Under the pieces are notes generated by a model that saw only the letters and a program-made list of their open reading frames with translations, ran no database searches and was not told the origin of the DNA. The position numbers and the translations under genes are program-made. A stretch of 47,707 nucleotides of DNA, from positions 1 to 47,707 of the forward strand of contig CASETY010000010.1 of NCBI GenBank assembly GCA_949291115.1. Reading direction: 5' to 3'. Below are positions 35,357 to 44,202 of the stretch, piece by piece. The stretch is from an uncultured bacterium (GTDB lineage Bacteria > Bacillota_I > Bacilli_A > Acholeplasmatales > Anaeroplasmataceae). Position 1 is the first letter of the stretch. Each line of letters begins with the position of its first letter.

Positions 35357-37333
35357 CTAAAATGAAAATTCACGATTGCTTATTAATTGTTTCTTAGAAA
35401 AATAATCATAATTAAGTTCTTCCGCGAAATTAGGACAAACTAAATTTAAAATACTTAAGAAATCTAAAGCTTGTTTCTTACTCATAACTTCTTTCGTTAA
35501 AAAATTATGATAGAAATCTAAAATAGCCTTAACAACTTTACTTAAATCTAATTGAATTAATCCTTCAAATACCATATTCTTAAAGTAATAAAATGGATAT
35601 TCTAAGCTAAAATTAGTTTCTTTAAAGCCTCTTTCATAAATTCCACGAATACTTAATAACATTTGTTTAAACTGATAAATATGGTCCTTATTGAAATAAA
35701 GATACTCATTTTTGTTTTTACTTAAATAATATAATCTTAAAGCGTCTTTACCATAACTCTTTATTATATTAGACGTTTTAATACAATTATTATACTCTAT
35801 TTTAATATCATTACCAAAAGAATCTTTAACTTTTTTTACGAAAATTACCTCGATATTATCTAGTAATTTTACTTCACTTACATCTTCAATAATACTAGTT
35901 AAAATAATTATATTTAATAACTCATTATAAATATTATCAGGATCAATTATAAATAAAGATTTTCTTAACCATGATTTTAAAACAATTAAATTAGAATTAG
36001 ACAAAATATCATTATAATTAGTACCTTCTACTAATAAAATATTTAATAATGGTTCTAAACCATCACTAAAAAAAGAATTAAGACTACATTTAAAAGGCTT
36101 AAAATTAGAAGGAATATCATTAATATTAGGAATTTCCACTCTAAACTGGGAACTAAAAGTAATAGGTAAATTATTATCTAAAGCATAAAGGCCATCTCCT
36201 TTTAATAAAGGAATAGGCATACCATATTCTTCTAACTGGGTAAGTAAAAATTTAGTTTTTAAATAAACTTTTTTTATCTCACCAAGACCTTCACTACTAA
36301 ATACTTCAATAATCTTTTGATGAGCTTCTTTAACAGTTAAGCCATCTAAAAAATCACTATTAATCATTAAATTGTTATTAATTATTTTAAAATGTTCTAG
36401 GCCTAATTCATCTAATAAAATAATATCATTTATGATATTTAATTCTTTAAAGGCCTCTTCGTAATTAAAAGAAATAAATAGGGGAATTTTATTACCAGTT
36501 AAGGGATTATTAACATAACTACCAGTAAACAAAAAACCTTTTTTATTACTTTCTAAAAACCTTTCAATTAAAAATATTTCTTCTGGTTGAATAAAATCAA
36601 AAACATCAACCATATTAGGATTAATGACAATCGCAAAAATACCAGCCATATATTCAGGATGATCAAAAAGTAAAGAAAAGGAACTACCATTTTTTAAAGT
36701 AAACAAAACATCTAAATAGTAAGTTTCTTTAAAGGCTTCTTTTAACTTATCCTTATATTCACTTTCAATATTTAATTTATCAATATTTTCAATTATTTTT
36801 TCAATGTGGTTAGTTGTATCTAAAACAAGACATTCTTTATTTATTATTTCACCTGGTTTTTTTAAAAAAGTATCATAAATTTTATCTTTATGATGACTAA
36901 TAGTTACTTCAATTTTATCTTCTTTAATTAAACCGTGGTTAAAATAATATAAAAACAACTTCTCTAAAATTAACAACGCTTCATTACTACGATTATTTAA
37001 AAGCTTTGAATTTAAAAACCCAACATCTAAACTTTTTAATTCATCTTCATAATTAATTAAATTATTAGAATTTAAACTATTACTTTTAATTTTGGCATAA
37101 TAAAAAGCTTGATATGCTAAATAGTTAGCCCCTATACTAAAAAAAACATTATCATTCTTTAAACGATAAAAACGACTTATACTATCGGCATATAAATAAT
37201 TTCTAAAACCACCATCATTAAAACCCTCATCCTTAGCTTTTAAATATGGTGTATAAATATACTTTTTATGTTTATATTGATTATTTTCAATTTTAAATAA
37301 ATTAGCTTGTTCCCACAATTTATAAAAATCCAT
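35357..37333 (-). CDS. Degenerate leucyl-tRNA-synthetase-like protein (pseudoenzyme)
   Basis: 658 aa from the ATG at 37333 (AAGGTGG upstream); LeuRS has about 800. Colinear LeuRS traces: KLWEQANLFKIENNQY at the start; RNYLYADSISRFYRLKNDNV (44-63), matching the segment after HIGH; FTGSYVNNPLTGNKIPLFIS from the editing insertion; NSDFLDGLTVKEA and TQLEEYGMPIPLL, matching the RQRYWGEPIP region; IIKSYGKDALRLYYL after the KMSKS place; and an anticodon-binding-like end (NLVCPNFAEEL). HIGH is replaced by NDGG (39-42), KMSKS by KDSFG (503-507), and the editing loop GTGAVMAVPAHD is absent. Adenylate formation is therefore unlikely. The frame is intact, so it is probably a maintained protein with another role. 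Operon: DUF1189 and polC follow. Confidence 0.75.
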   Translation of the reverse strand: MDFYKLWEQANLFKIENNQYKHKKYIYTPYLKAKDEGFNDGGFRNYLYADSISRFYRLKNDNVFFSIGANYLAYQAFYYAKIKSNSLNSNNLINYEDELKSLDVGFLNSKLLNNRSNEALLILEKLFLYYFNHGLIKEDKIEVTISHHKDKIYDTFLKKPGEIINKECLVLDTTNHIEKIIENIDKLNIESEYKDKLKEAFKETYYLDVLFTLKNGSSFSLLFDHPEYMAGIFAIVINPNMVDVFDFIQPEEIFLIERFLESNKKGFLFTGSYVNNPLTGNKIPLFISFNYEEAFKELNIINDIILLDELGLEHFKIINNNLMINSDFLDGLTVKEAHQKIIEVFSSEGLGEIKKVYLKTKFLLTQLEEYGMPIPLLKGDGLYALDNNLPITFSSQFRVEIPNINDIPSNFKPFKCSLNSFFSDGLEPLLNILLVEGTNYNDILSNSNLIVLKSWLRKSLFIIDPDNIYNELLNIIILTSIIEDVSEVKLLDNIEVIFVKKVKDSFGNDIKIEYNNCIKTSNIIKSYGKDALRLYYLSKNKNEYLYFNKDHIYQFKQMLLSIRGIYERGFKETNFSLEYPFYYFKNMVFEGLIQLDLSKVVKAILDFYHNFLTKEVMSKKQALDFLSILNLVCPNFAEELNYDYFSKKQLISNREFSF

Positions 37334-37343
37334 TTTACCACCT

Positions 37344-37375
37344 TGAAAAAAAATACTGTGACTTATCACAGTATT
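37344..37375 (-). terminator. Terminator/attenuator between acpP and the LeuRS-like gene
   Basis: AATACTGTGA (37352-37361) and TCACAGTATT (37366-37375) form a perfect 10-bp stem, followed on the minus strand by TTTTTTTT and, only 11 nt before the next ATG, its ribosome site. The stem begins 5 nt after the acpP stop, leaving no room for a separate promoter. Confidence 0.85.
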
Positions 37376-37380
37376 AACTA

Positions 37381-37614
37381 TTATTCTTTTGACTTTTCAA
37401 TGTAATCAACTAAATCTTTAACTGTTTTAATTTGTTCAGTTGCTTCATCAGAAATTGTAATACCGAAACAATCTTCTAAATCCATAATAATTTCAACTGC
37501 ATCTAAACTATCTGCTCCTAAATCATCAGCTAAATTTGCTTCTAAAGTAACACGTTCTTTATCAACATTTAAATTATCAGCAATAATAGTTTGTACATTT
37601 TCAAAAACTGTCAT
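37381..37614 (-). CDS. acpP: Acyl carrier protein
   Basis: 77 aa, acidic. The phosphopantetheine serine lies in DLGADSLDAVEIIMDLED (Ser near residue 36). Carries growing acyl chains in fatty acid and phospholipid synthesis. No fab or plsX genes are adjacent; the upstream neighbour is a lipid-kinase-like gene and downstream is the LeuRS-like gene behind a terminator. AGGAAT/GAGG ribosome site precedes the ATG. Confidence 0.97.
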   Translation of the reverse strand: MTVFENVQTIIADNLNVDKERVTLEANLADDLGADSLDAVEIIMDLEDCFGITISDEATEQIKTVKDLVDYIEKSKE

Positions 37615-37669
37615 TTCCTATTCCTCCATAACACACTAATTTTAGCAAAAATCTTTAAAAAAGTAAATA

Positions 37670-38509
37670 TTAATAACGATTAACTACCAAAGAATTAACG
37701 CCAGCTTCAACTTCCCCATCTTTTTGCATAACATCGTAACCATTAACCTTAATAGAGAAGTTTTTACCTGCTACACTCTTAACATATTTTTTAGCCCAAA
37801 TATGTTTTCCTAAGAAAATTAAAGGAAAAATCGCAAGTAAACGACGATAACCAATATTATGAATTACATAAAACTCTAATTTATCATCTAATCTAACAGA
37901 ATAAGGTGATATTTTCATCCCACCACCAAAATATTTGCCATTTTGCACAACAAAAAACCAAACTTTATCATAATGATAACTATTACCATCAATAGTAACA
38001 TCAATAGAAAAAGGTTTAAAGTTCTTAAATGCTTTGAAAGCTATCTTAAAATAACTTTCTTTAATACCTCTATCAGCATTATCTATTTGGGCTTTACATG
38101 TATAAGCATCAATTCCTACACCTATACCATTAACAAAGTTAGATTTTAGGTTACCATTAGTAACTACATGTGGTAAATTTTTTAATTCTTTAGTTATTTC
38201 AAAAAACTTACCTTTATGTCCTCTAGAAAAATCATTACCACGGCCAGCTTTATATAAATATATCTTATTTGTAATATCACTAAATAATTTATGATTAATA
38301 ATGTGATGTAAAGTACCATCACCACCAATTATAACGATAATATCATCATATTTTAATTTCTTTTTAGCTTCTATTATATCTTCTTCAACCAATAAATTAA
38401 CTAATTGACAGGTATTTTTCTTCTTTTCCAACTTTTTAGCTAATTTTACAACTGTACTAATCGTATTACCAGCATTAGCTCTTGGATTAAACAATAAATA
38501 ATACAACAT
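37670..38509 (-). CDS. Diacylglycerol kinase family protein, second copy
   Basis: 279 aa from the ATG at 38509 (AAGGTG upstream; a GTG at 38518 is the far end of the frame). LLFNPRANAGNT at the start, VIIGGDGTLHHIINH (nucleotide site), KAGRGNDFSRGHKG in place of the usual GTxND, and VRLDDKLEFYVIHNIG and VMQKDGEVEAG near the end. Same fold as the gene at 4342-5250 but a clearly different subfamily. Could phosphorylate a lipid such as diacylglycerol; substrate unknown. Confidence 0.83.
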   Translation of the reverse strand: MLYYLLFNPRANAGNTISTVVKLAKKLEKKKNTCQLVNLLVEEDIIEAKKKLKYDDIIVIIGGDGTLHHIINHKLFSDITNKIYLYKAGRGNDFSRGHKGKFFEITKELKNLPHVVTNGNLKSNFVNGIGVGIDAYTCKAQIDNADRGIKESYFKIAFKAFKNFKPFSIDVTIDGNSYHYDKVWFFVVQNGKYFGGGMKISPYSVRLDDKLEFYVIHNIGYRRLLAIFPLIFLGKHIWAKKYVKSVAGKNFSIKVNGYDVMQKDGEVEAGVNSLVVNRY

Positions 38510-38565
38510 AAATCTCACCTTGTGATAAATTATACCAAATTAAAACATTATTTAAAAGAGAACTA

Positions 38566-38592
38566 AAGAAAAAAAGCGGACTTTAATCCGCT
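38566..38592 (-). terminator. Terminator of the P-type ATPase gene
   Basis: AGCGGA (38575-38580) pairs with TCCGCT (38587-38592); on the minus strand a run of T follows. Confidence 0.85.
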
Positions 38593-38598
38593 TAATTA

Positions 38599-41241
38599 TT
38601 ATTTATTTCTTTTAGCAATTTGTCTTTTAATTAACTTATAAATTTCCATGAATACAATTACAGAAATTGCTAAAGCAAATACAATAGCTAATTCAGCAAT
38701 ATTTAATGGAGCAAGTTGGAATACCACATTATTTAATCCTGGAATATATAATACTGCAAATTGTAAAGCCATACCAATTATAAAGGCAATATTTAAGGCT
38801 TTATTTTTGAATGTTTCTTTAGAGAAAATAGTACCATCTGTTCTAACATTATAAGCATGGAATAATTCAGCTGTAGCTAAAGTCATGAAAGCCATTGTAT
38901 GACCATGAATATTAGTATTATCAACATCAAATACGAATTCACCAATTAAGAAAGCAGCTAAAGTAATTAAACCAATGAAGATACCTTCAACCATAATGTT
39001 AATACCTATCTTACCAGCAAAGAAACTTTCTTTCTTAGGGCGTGGTTTATCATACATTACTTTATCTTCTGGTTCTTCCATACCTAGACCAAAGGCTGGT
39101 AAACTATCAGTAATTAAATTAACCCATAATAATTGAACAGCTAATAAAGGAACGCCAACATCTGGCACAAATAAGCCAATAATGGTTGCTATAAAGATAA
39201 CAATAACTTCACCTATATTACTTGATAATAAGAAACGAATACATTTCTTAATATTAGCATAAATACCCCTACCTTGTTTAACAGCTTCAACGATTGTAGA
39301 GAAATTGTCATCTGTTAAAATCATATCAGCAGCTTGTTTAGAAACATCTGTACCAGTTATCCCCATTGCACAACCTATATCAGCACGTTTTAAAGCTGGG
39401 GCATCATTTACACCATCACCAGTCATTGCAACAACGGCATCATTCTTTTGCCATGCATCAACGATTCTCACTTTATCTTTAGGAGCAACACGAGCAAATA
39501 CACGGTAATCATCAATTGTTTTTGCTAGAGTTTCATCATCGATTTGATCTAATTCTAAAGAAGTAATTGCTTTTTTATCATCTGTTAAAATACCTAATTC
39601 TTTAGCAATTGCAGAAGCTGTAGTAATGTGGTCACCAGTAATCATAACTGTTTTAACATTTGCTTGTTTAGCAATTCTAATAGAGTCTTTAACTTCTGGT
39701 CTAGCTGGGTCAATCATACCAACTAAAGCTACGAAATTCATATCAATTTCAAGTTCTTCTTTACTAGGAAGCTTATCAAATGTTTTTGTAGCTAAAGCTA
39801 AAACTCTTAAAGCATTAGAAGCCATTTCTTTATTAGCTTCTAAAGCATTATTAATAACTGCCTCACCATTCAAACTCTTTCTTAAAACAATATCAGGTGC
39901 ACCTTTAGTAATTGCCACATATTTACCATCAGCAGCAATTACTGTAGTCATCATCTTACGTTCACTATCAAAAGGCAAATCCATTAAACGATGATAATTA
40001 TTAATATCAATACCATATAAATTATTAACATCTAATAAAGCAAGTTCAGTTGGATCACCAACACGTTTACCGCCTTCTTCAATCTTCGCATCACAACATA
40101 TAGCAAAATAACTTAAAATAGTTTTATCTTCTTCACTCTTAACATCTTCACTATTTTTTAAACAATCACTATAAACTTTAACAACAGTCATTTTGTTTTG
40201 TGTTAAAGTACCAGTCTTATCAGAACAAATTACATTAGTTGAGCCTAAAGTTTCAACAGCTGGTAATTTTTTAACAATAGCGTTATGTTTAGCCATCTTA
40301 GTAACCCCAATTGATAAAACAATAGTTACTACTGCTGCTAAACCTTCTGGAATAGCCGCAACTGCTAAAGCAACCGCCTCTTTAAAACTATCTAACCAAA
40401 TAGTAGCTACATCTTCAGTACCAGCTAAATAACCACCTAAAACTTCTAACAAGAACACAACCGCACAAATGGCTAAACATAACATACCAATCATCTTACC
40501 AACTTGGGCAAGCTTACCTTGTAATGGTGTTTGTTCTTGAGCTTCTGTTGTTAACATAGAGGCAATTTTACCAATTTCAGTTTTCATACCAACTGCAGTG
40601 ACTACAGCCTTAGCTTTACCATTAGTTGCATAACATGCCGAAAACAACATATTTTTTTGATCACCAAGTGGATGTTCACCTTCAGGTAATTCTAAATTGT
40701 TTTTAGAAGCCGGAACTGATTCACCAGTTAAAGATGATTCATCAACTTTTAATTCTGTTGATTCAATGATACGAGCATCAGCTGGGATAAAGTCACCTGC
40801 TTCAACTAAAATAATATCACCAACTACTACTTCAGCTGAAGGAATGACATCAACTTTACCATCACGAATAACTTTACAAGATGGTTGACTCATTTTCTTT
40901 AAAGCTTCTAAAGATTTTTCAGCTTTGTTTTCTTGGAAAACGCCTAAAACAGCATTTAAAATAACTACTACTAAAATAATAATTGTTTCAATCCATTCAG
41001 TGCTTTCAACATGACCCTTATTAACAATGGCGTTAATAATGATTGGAACTATTGCCGCAATAATTAAGATGATAATTAACACATCTTTAAATTGTTCCAA
41101 AAACTTAACAATTAATGGTGTTTTTTTACCTTCTTCTAATTGGTTGACCCCATTTAAATTGCGTGACTCTTCAACTTGGCTTGCTGTTAGGCCATTTACA
41201 CTATCTGTTTTTAGTGTACTTATAACTTCTTCTAACTTCAT
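38599..41241 (-). CDS. P2-type cation ATPase, probable Mn2+ (or Ca2+) exporter
   Basis: 880 aa from the ATG at 41241 (AAAGGAG 6 nt upstream; the frame opens at 41307 inside the riboswitch). Parts in order: N-terminal cation-ATPase domain, two helices, actuator domain with LTGESVPAS, helix 4 with the ion-site AAIPEGLAAVV, phosphorylated Asp in SDKTGTLTQNKM, nucleotide domain with KGAPD, MTGDGVNDAPALKRAD, and a C-terminal six-helix part (NLITDSLPAFGLG). By sequence it is of the Ca2+ SERCA/PMCA type. The yybP-ykoY riboswitch in front means that Mn2+ raises its expression, so manganese export is the likelier role, as reported for the lactococcal YoaB system. Confidence 0.93.
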   Translation of the reverse strand: MKLEEVISTLKTDSVNGLTASQVEESRNLNGVNQLEEGKKTPLIVKFLEQFKDVLIIILIIAAIVPIIINAIVNKGHVESTEWIETIIILVVVILNAVLGVFQENKAEKSLEALKKMSQPSCKVIRDGKVDVIPSAEVVVGDIILVEAGDFIPADARIIESTELKVDESSLTGESVPASKNNLELPEGEHPLGDQKNMLFSACYATNGKAKAVVTAVGMKTEIGKIASMLTTEAQEQTPLQGKLAQVGKMIGMLCLAICAVVFLLEVLGGYLAGTEDVATIWLDSFKEAVALAVAAIPEGLAAVVTIVLSIGVTKMAKHNAIVKKLPAVETLGSTNVICSDKTGTLTQNKMTVVKVYSDCLKNSEDVKSEEDKTILSYFAICCDAKIEEGGKRVGDPTELALLDVNNLYGIDINNYHRLMDLPFDSERKMMTTVIAADGKYVAITKGAPDIVLRKSLNGEAVINNALEANKEMASNALRVLALATKTFDKLPSKEELEIDMNFVALVGMIDPARPEVKDSIRIAKQANVKTVMITGDHITTASAIAKELGILTDDKKAITSLELDQIDDETLAKTIDDYRVFARVAPKDKVRIVDAWQKNDAVVAMTGDGVNDAPALKRADIGCAMGITGTDVSKQAADMILTDDNFSTIVEAVKQGRGIYANIKKCIRFLLSSNIGEVIVIFIATIIGLFVPDVGVPLLAVQLLWVNLITDSLPAFGLGMEEPEDKVMYDKPRPKKESFFAGKIGINIMVEGIFIGLITLAAFLIGEFVFDVDNTNIHGHTMAFMTLATAELFHAYNVRTDGTIFSKETFKNKALNIAFIIGMALQFAVLYIPGLNNVVFQLAPLNIAELAIVFALAISVIVFMEIYKLIKRQIAKRNK

Positions 41242-41257
41242 ATTATCTCCTTTTTCA

Positions 41258-41295
41258 ATAAAAAAGCCTTTATTGAAACATAAGTTCAACAAAGG
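41258..41295 (-). terminator. Riboswitch expression platform
   Basis: On the minus strand CCTTTGTTGAA (41295-41285) pairs with TTCAATAAAGG (41277-41267), one G-T pair, then CTTTTTT. The 5' arm includes the 3' strand of the aptamer P1 helix, so ligand binding and termination exclude each other: an ON switch. Confidence 0.85.
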
Positions 41296-41383
41296 TCTTG
41301 CAATCAAACGATGTTATATCCGGATTTAAAATCGTGTTGACGAATATAACCACTTATTAAATAAGCTCGCTACTCCCCTTTTT
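41290..41383 (-). ncRNA. yybP-ykoY manganese riboswitch
   Basis: On the minus strand the conserved 5' block AAAGGGGAGTAG (41381-41370) and the 3' block GCAAGACCTTTG (41301-41290) are present at the right spacing, with helices between them including a CGTCAACACG loop region. This is the signature of the yybP-ykoY class, which senses Mn2+. It precedes the P-type ATPase by about 50 nt and feeds into the terminator at 41258-41295. Confidence 0.9.
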
Positions 41384-41410
41384 AAAAGGCTTGATTAAGT
41401 TACGGCACCA

Positions 41411-41439
41411 ATTATACTAAAAATAATATCTAAATGCAA
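41411..41439 (-). promoter_or_regulatory. Promoter of the riboswitch/ATPase transcript
   Basis: Minus strand: -35 TTGCAT (41434-41439), 17-nt spacer, -10 TATAAT (41411-41416); start near 41405, about 20 nt before the aptamer. The -35 lies 7 bp after the stop of the preceding gene. Confidence 0.7.
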
Positions 41440-41446
41440 TATCTAT

Positions 41447-42529
41447 TTAAGCCATATTTTTAAGAGGAACCATGTATGCATAAACTAAATCTGCTTCATT
41501 AGCTAAAATCAACTCTTTGACATAGTTAAGATATTCTGTAACGGTTGGATTGTTTTTAGCTTTTTTTACAAATTTATTGAACGTAGTTAAAAACAATGGA
41601 TGGGAAAAATCACATAAAATATCTTTAACTTGGGCTAAATCACGATTCTTTCTAATGAAACGATTTAAAGATTTATATAAAGTATGATATTTATATAACC
41701 TTTTAGTTACCTTCATACCACTTAAAATTGTATATATTTTTTCTAGTTCAATATAAATAATATCTTCTTTTAGTTCTTTACCTAATTTAGAAATGTTTTT
41801 AAATTGATATTTATTAATAAGTTCTACTAAATAATAACGCCACAAAAACCGATGTTCACTTGCTCTAGCATTTTTATATTTGTCTAAATAATAAGTATAA
41901 ATTTGATTTAAAGTATCTAAATAACTAGGATTAGGAAATTCATTAATCATTCGTCTAGCTAAATTAATTAAATGTTCATTAGCAATAGAAATCTTAGCTA
42001 AATTAAATAAGTTATTTAAAGCATTATTAGCTTCTACATAATAAGCGCTCACTAAACTAACTAAATCAACATTTCTAACATCTATCCCTTTTTCACTACA
42101 AATTAGATATTTAAATGTTTTTGAAGTTAAGCTTTTCTTATCTAAAAAGCAATAAGCTTCACCTTTTGTTCTAATATTTCTATTAGCTGGATGACCAACC
42201 ACATCATTACGAATATATTTAAGCTCACGCATATCTTTATTTTGGTTAATGTTTAAAAACTTTTTACTACCAACTAAAGCATAACTTAAAGCATATAAAG
42301 CGTCAACTGACACGAATAATGATTGTAACATTCCATAAAGTTGCATCAAAAGTTCATCTATATTCTTATTTTTATCAATATTCTTAACATAATATTTTTG
42401 AACTTCGTTAGTTATTTCTAAAGCTTGTAAGGCCCCTAGAACAGAATAATTTTTTTCCTGTTCATAAACCTTAACATCAAATTTTTCAATTAAATCTTCA
42501 TTACTTCTAACTAAATTAGAAATATCCAT
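41447..42529 (-). CDS. Hypothetical helical protein with possible HEPN-like motif
   Basis: 360 aa, almost entirely alpha-helical by composition, without signal or membrane segment. Residues 101-118 hold ELKYIRNDVVGHPANR, in which R107-x5-H113 resembles the R-x(4-6)-H active site of HEPN RNases and of a family of uncharacterised proteins with RND-x2-GHP. The second half is rich in Tyr, Lys and Leu. No known name. It follows pyk by 9 nt and is presumably co-transcribed with it. The nuclease idea rests on one motif only. Confidence 0.55.
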   Translation of the reverse strand: MDISNLVRSNEDLIEKFDVKVYEQEKNYSVLGALQALEITNEVQKYYVKNIDKNKNIDELLMQLYGMLQSLFVSVDALYALSYALVGSKKFLNINQNKDMRELKYIRNDVVGHPANRNIRTKGEAYCFLDKKSLTSKTFKYLICSEKGIDVRNVDLVSLVSAYYVEANNALNNLFNLAKISIANEHLINLARRMINEFPNPSYLDTLNQIYTYYLDKYKNARASEHRFLWRYYLVELINKYQFKNISKLGKELKEDIIYIELEKIYTILSGMKVTKRLYKYHTLYKSLNRFIRKNRDLAQVKDILCDFSHPLFLTTFNKFVKKAKNNPTVTEYLNYVKELILANEADLVYAYMVPLKNMA

Positions 42530-42538
42530 AAATTTATC

Positions 42539-43957
42539 CTAAATAATATGTAATTTAAAGGTGTCAGTGCCATAATCACCAATGCGAGAACCACCAGTTA
42601 CAATAACTGTATCACCTTTTTTAACTAATCCTGTTTTTAAAGCTTGTTCAATAGAATACATAAATAATTCATCAGTACTGTTTTTCTTTTCACCATAAAT
42701 AGGGTAAACATTCCAAGCTAAGTTCAATTGACGACAGGCTTTTTCATTAACGCAAATCGCAATAATTGGACATTCAGGACGATAAGCTGCTAGATTAAAG
42801 GCTGTAATGCCATTAATAGTAACACAAATAATCGCTTTCGCTTTAATTTGATAAGCACTAGTTACAGCTGCATTGCATAGAGCACTATTAAAACTATTTC
42901 CTAAATCCAAGGCATTACGATGGAAACGTTCAGCCCAGTTAATATCACTTTCAGTAGCTAAAGCGATATCTTTCATAGCTGTAACTGATTCTAATGGATA
43001 TTTACCAGCTGCCGATTCACCAGATAACATAATACAAGTAGTACGATCGTAAATAGCATTTGCCACATCACTAACTTCTGCTCTGGTAGGACGTGGGTTT
43101 TGTTGCATTGAATCTAGCATTTGGGTAGCAGTAACAACGATTTTACCTGCTCTATAACATTTAGAAATAATTTCCTTTTGTATACCAGGTAAAATTTTAA
43201 ACGGAACTTCAACACCCATATCGCCTCTGGCAACCATTACGCCATCAGAAGCTTCAATGATTTCATCCATTTTTTGAATACCTTCAGTATTTTCAATCTT
43301 AGAAATAATCTTAATTTTCTTAGAGGTATCATACTTAGCTAATAATTCTCTAAGTTGATAAACATCTTCTTTTCTTCTAACAAAAGAAGCTGCGATATAA
43401 TCAACACATTCTTCAATACCAAATATAATATCAGCTCTATCTACATCACTTATATAAGGCATATCAACAATAACATTAGGAATATTAATACTCTTATGAT
43501 TAGAAAGAGGACCATCATTTAAAACTTTAGTAACGACATTTTTACCATCAATAGCAGTTACTTCAAATGAAATTTTACCATCATCAGCTAAAATCTTATC
43601 ACCTGGATGCAAGAATAAAGCTAAATCTGGATAAGTAAGTCCACATCTAGTTTCATCACCAATCAAATCTTTATCGGGAGTAAAAGTAAAAATATCGCCC
43701 GTATGTAGAAAAATCTTTCCATCTTTAAAATCTCTAATTCTAATTTCAGGGCCTTTAGTATCTAAAAGAATAGGAAGAGGAACACCTAATTCTTCTCTTA
43801 TTCTTTTAACTCTATCCATTCTTACTTTTTGTTCAGCATGGGTTCCATGAGAAAAGTTAAGTCTAGCACAGTCTAGACCATTTTGAATCATCTTTTTCAA
43901 TAATTCATCATCATCGCAGGCTGGGCCTAAAGTACAAATAATCTTTGTTTTACGCAT
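42539..43957 (-). CDS. pyk: Pyruvate kinase
   Basis: 472 aa. KIICTLGPACDD (residues 4-15), RLNFSHGTHAE (near 32-42), LDTKGPEIR (near 65-73), KIENTEGIQKMDEI (catalytic Lys), MVARGDMGVEV, ATQMLDSM and a C-terminal domain with VTGGSRIGDYGTD. Transfers phosphate from phosphoenolpyruvate to ADP, the last glycolytic step; the garK product 2-phosphoglycerate would also pass through it. It lacks the extra PEP-utiliser domain of Bacillus Pyk. Promoter TATAAT near 44000 and GAGGTG ribosome site. Confidence 0.98.
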   Translation of the reverse strand: MRKTKIICTLGPACDDDELLKKMIQNGLDCARLNFSHGTHAEQKVRMDRVKRIREELGVPLPILLDTKGPEIRIRDFKDGKIFLHTGDIFTFTPDKDLIGDETRCGLTYPDLALFLHPGDKILADDGKISFEVTAIDGKNVVTKVLNDGPLSNHKSINIPNVIVDMPYISDVDRADIIFGIEECVDYIAASFVRRKEDVYQLRELLAKYDTSKKIKIISKIENTEGIQKMDEIIEASDGVMVARGDMGVEVPFKILPGIQKEIISKCYRAGKIVVTATQMLDSMQQNPRPTRAEVSDVANAIYDRTTCIMLSGESAAGKYPLESVTAMKDIALATESDINWAERFHRNALDLGNSFNSALCNAAVTSAYQIKAKAIICVTINGITAFNLAAYRPECPIIAICVNEKACRQLNLAWNVYPIYGEKKNSTDELFMYSIEQALKTGLVKKGDTVIVTGGSRIGDYGTDTFKLHII

Positions 43958-44077
43958 TTAAAACACCTCAAAACCTATATTTTTTATTTATCTACAACAT
44001 TATAATACTACAAAATCAATGCAAAAAAAAGCTTTTTAAATAAAAAAGTAAAAGCGCATTTATAAAATGAAATTTAA

Positions 44078-44105
44078 TTGAAAAAAAACTAAAAAATGGT
44101 ATAAT
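44078..44105 (+). promoter_or_regulatory. tRNA promoter
   Basis: -35 TTGAAA (44078-44083), 16-nt spacer, -10 TATAAT (44100-44105), 8 bp before the tRNA. Confidence 0.75.
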
Positions 44106-44113
44106 TTAATTAT

Positions 44114-44189
44114 GCCGTAATAGCACAGCTGGTAGTGCAACGCTCTCGTAAAGCGTAGGTCGTAGGTTCAAATCCTATTTACGGCACCA
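44114..44189 (+). tRNA. tRNA-Thr(CGT)
   Basis: 76 nt with encoded CCA. Acceptor GCCGTAA/TTACGGC (7 pairs), D stem GCAC/GTGC, anticodon stem ACGCT/AGCGT around the loop CTCGTAA (anticodon CGT), T stem GTAGG/CCTAT with loop TTCAAAT. Reads the codon ACG. It is a single tRNA on the strand opposite to its neighbours, with its own promoter and terminator. Confidence 0.97.
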
Positions 44190-44202
44190 TCTTTTAACAG
44201 CA

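Noticed and set aside
37340-37380. T-box leader in front of the LeuRS-like gene
   Set aside because: There is no room for a specifier stem and no T-box sequence (TGG-type bulge); only a plain hairpin and U-run are visible.
41027-41329. Plus-strand reading frame over the riboswitch
   Set aside because: It lies antisense to the ATPase start and the conserved riboswitch, has no ribosome site and no protein-like pattern.
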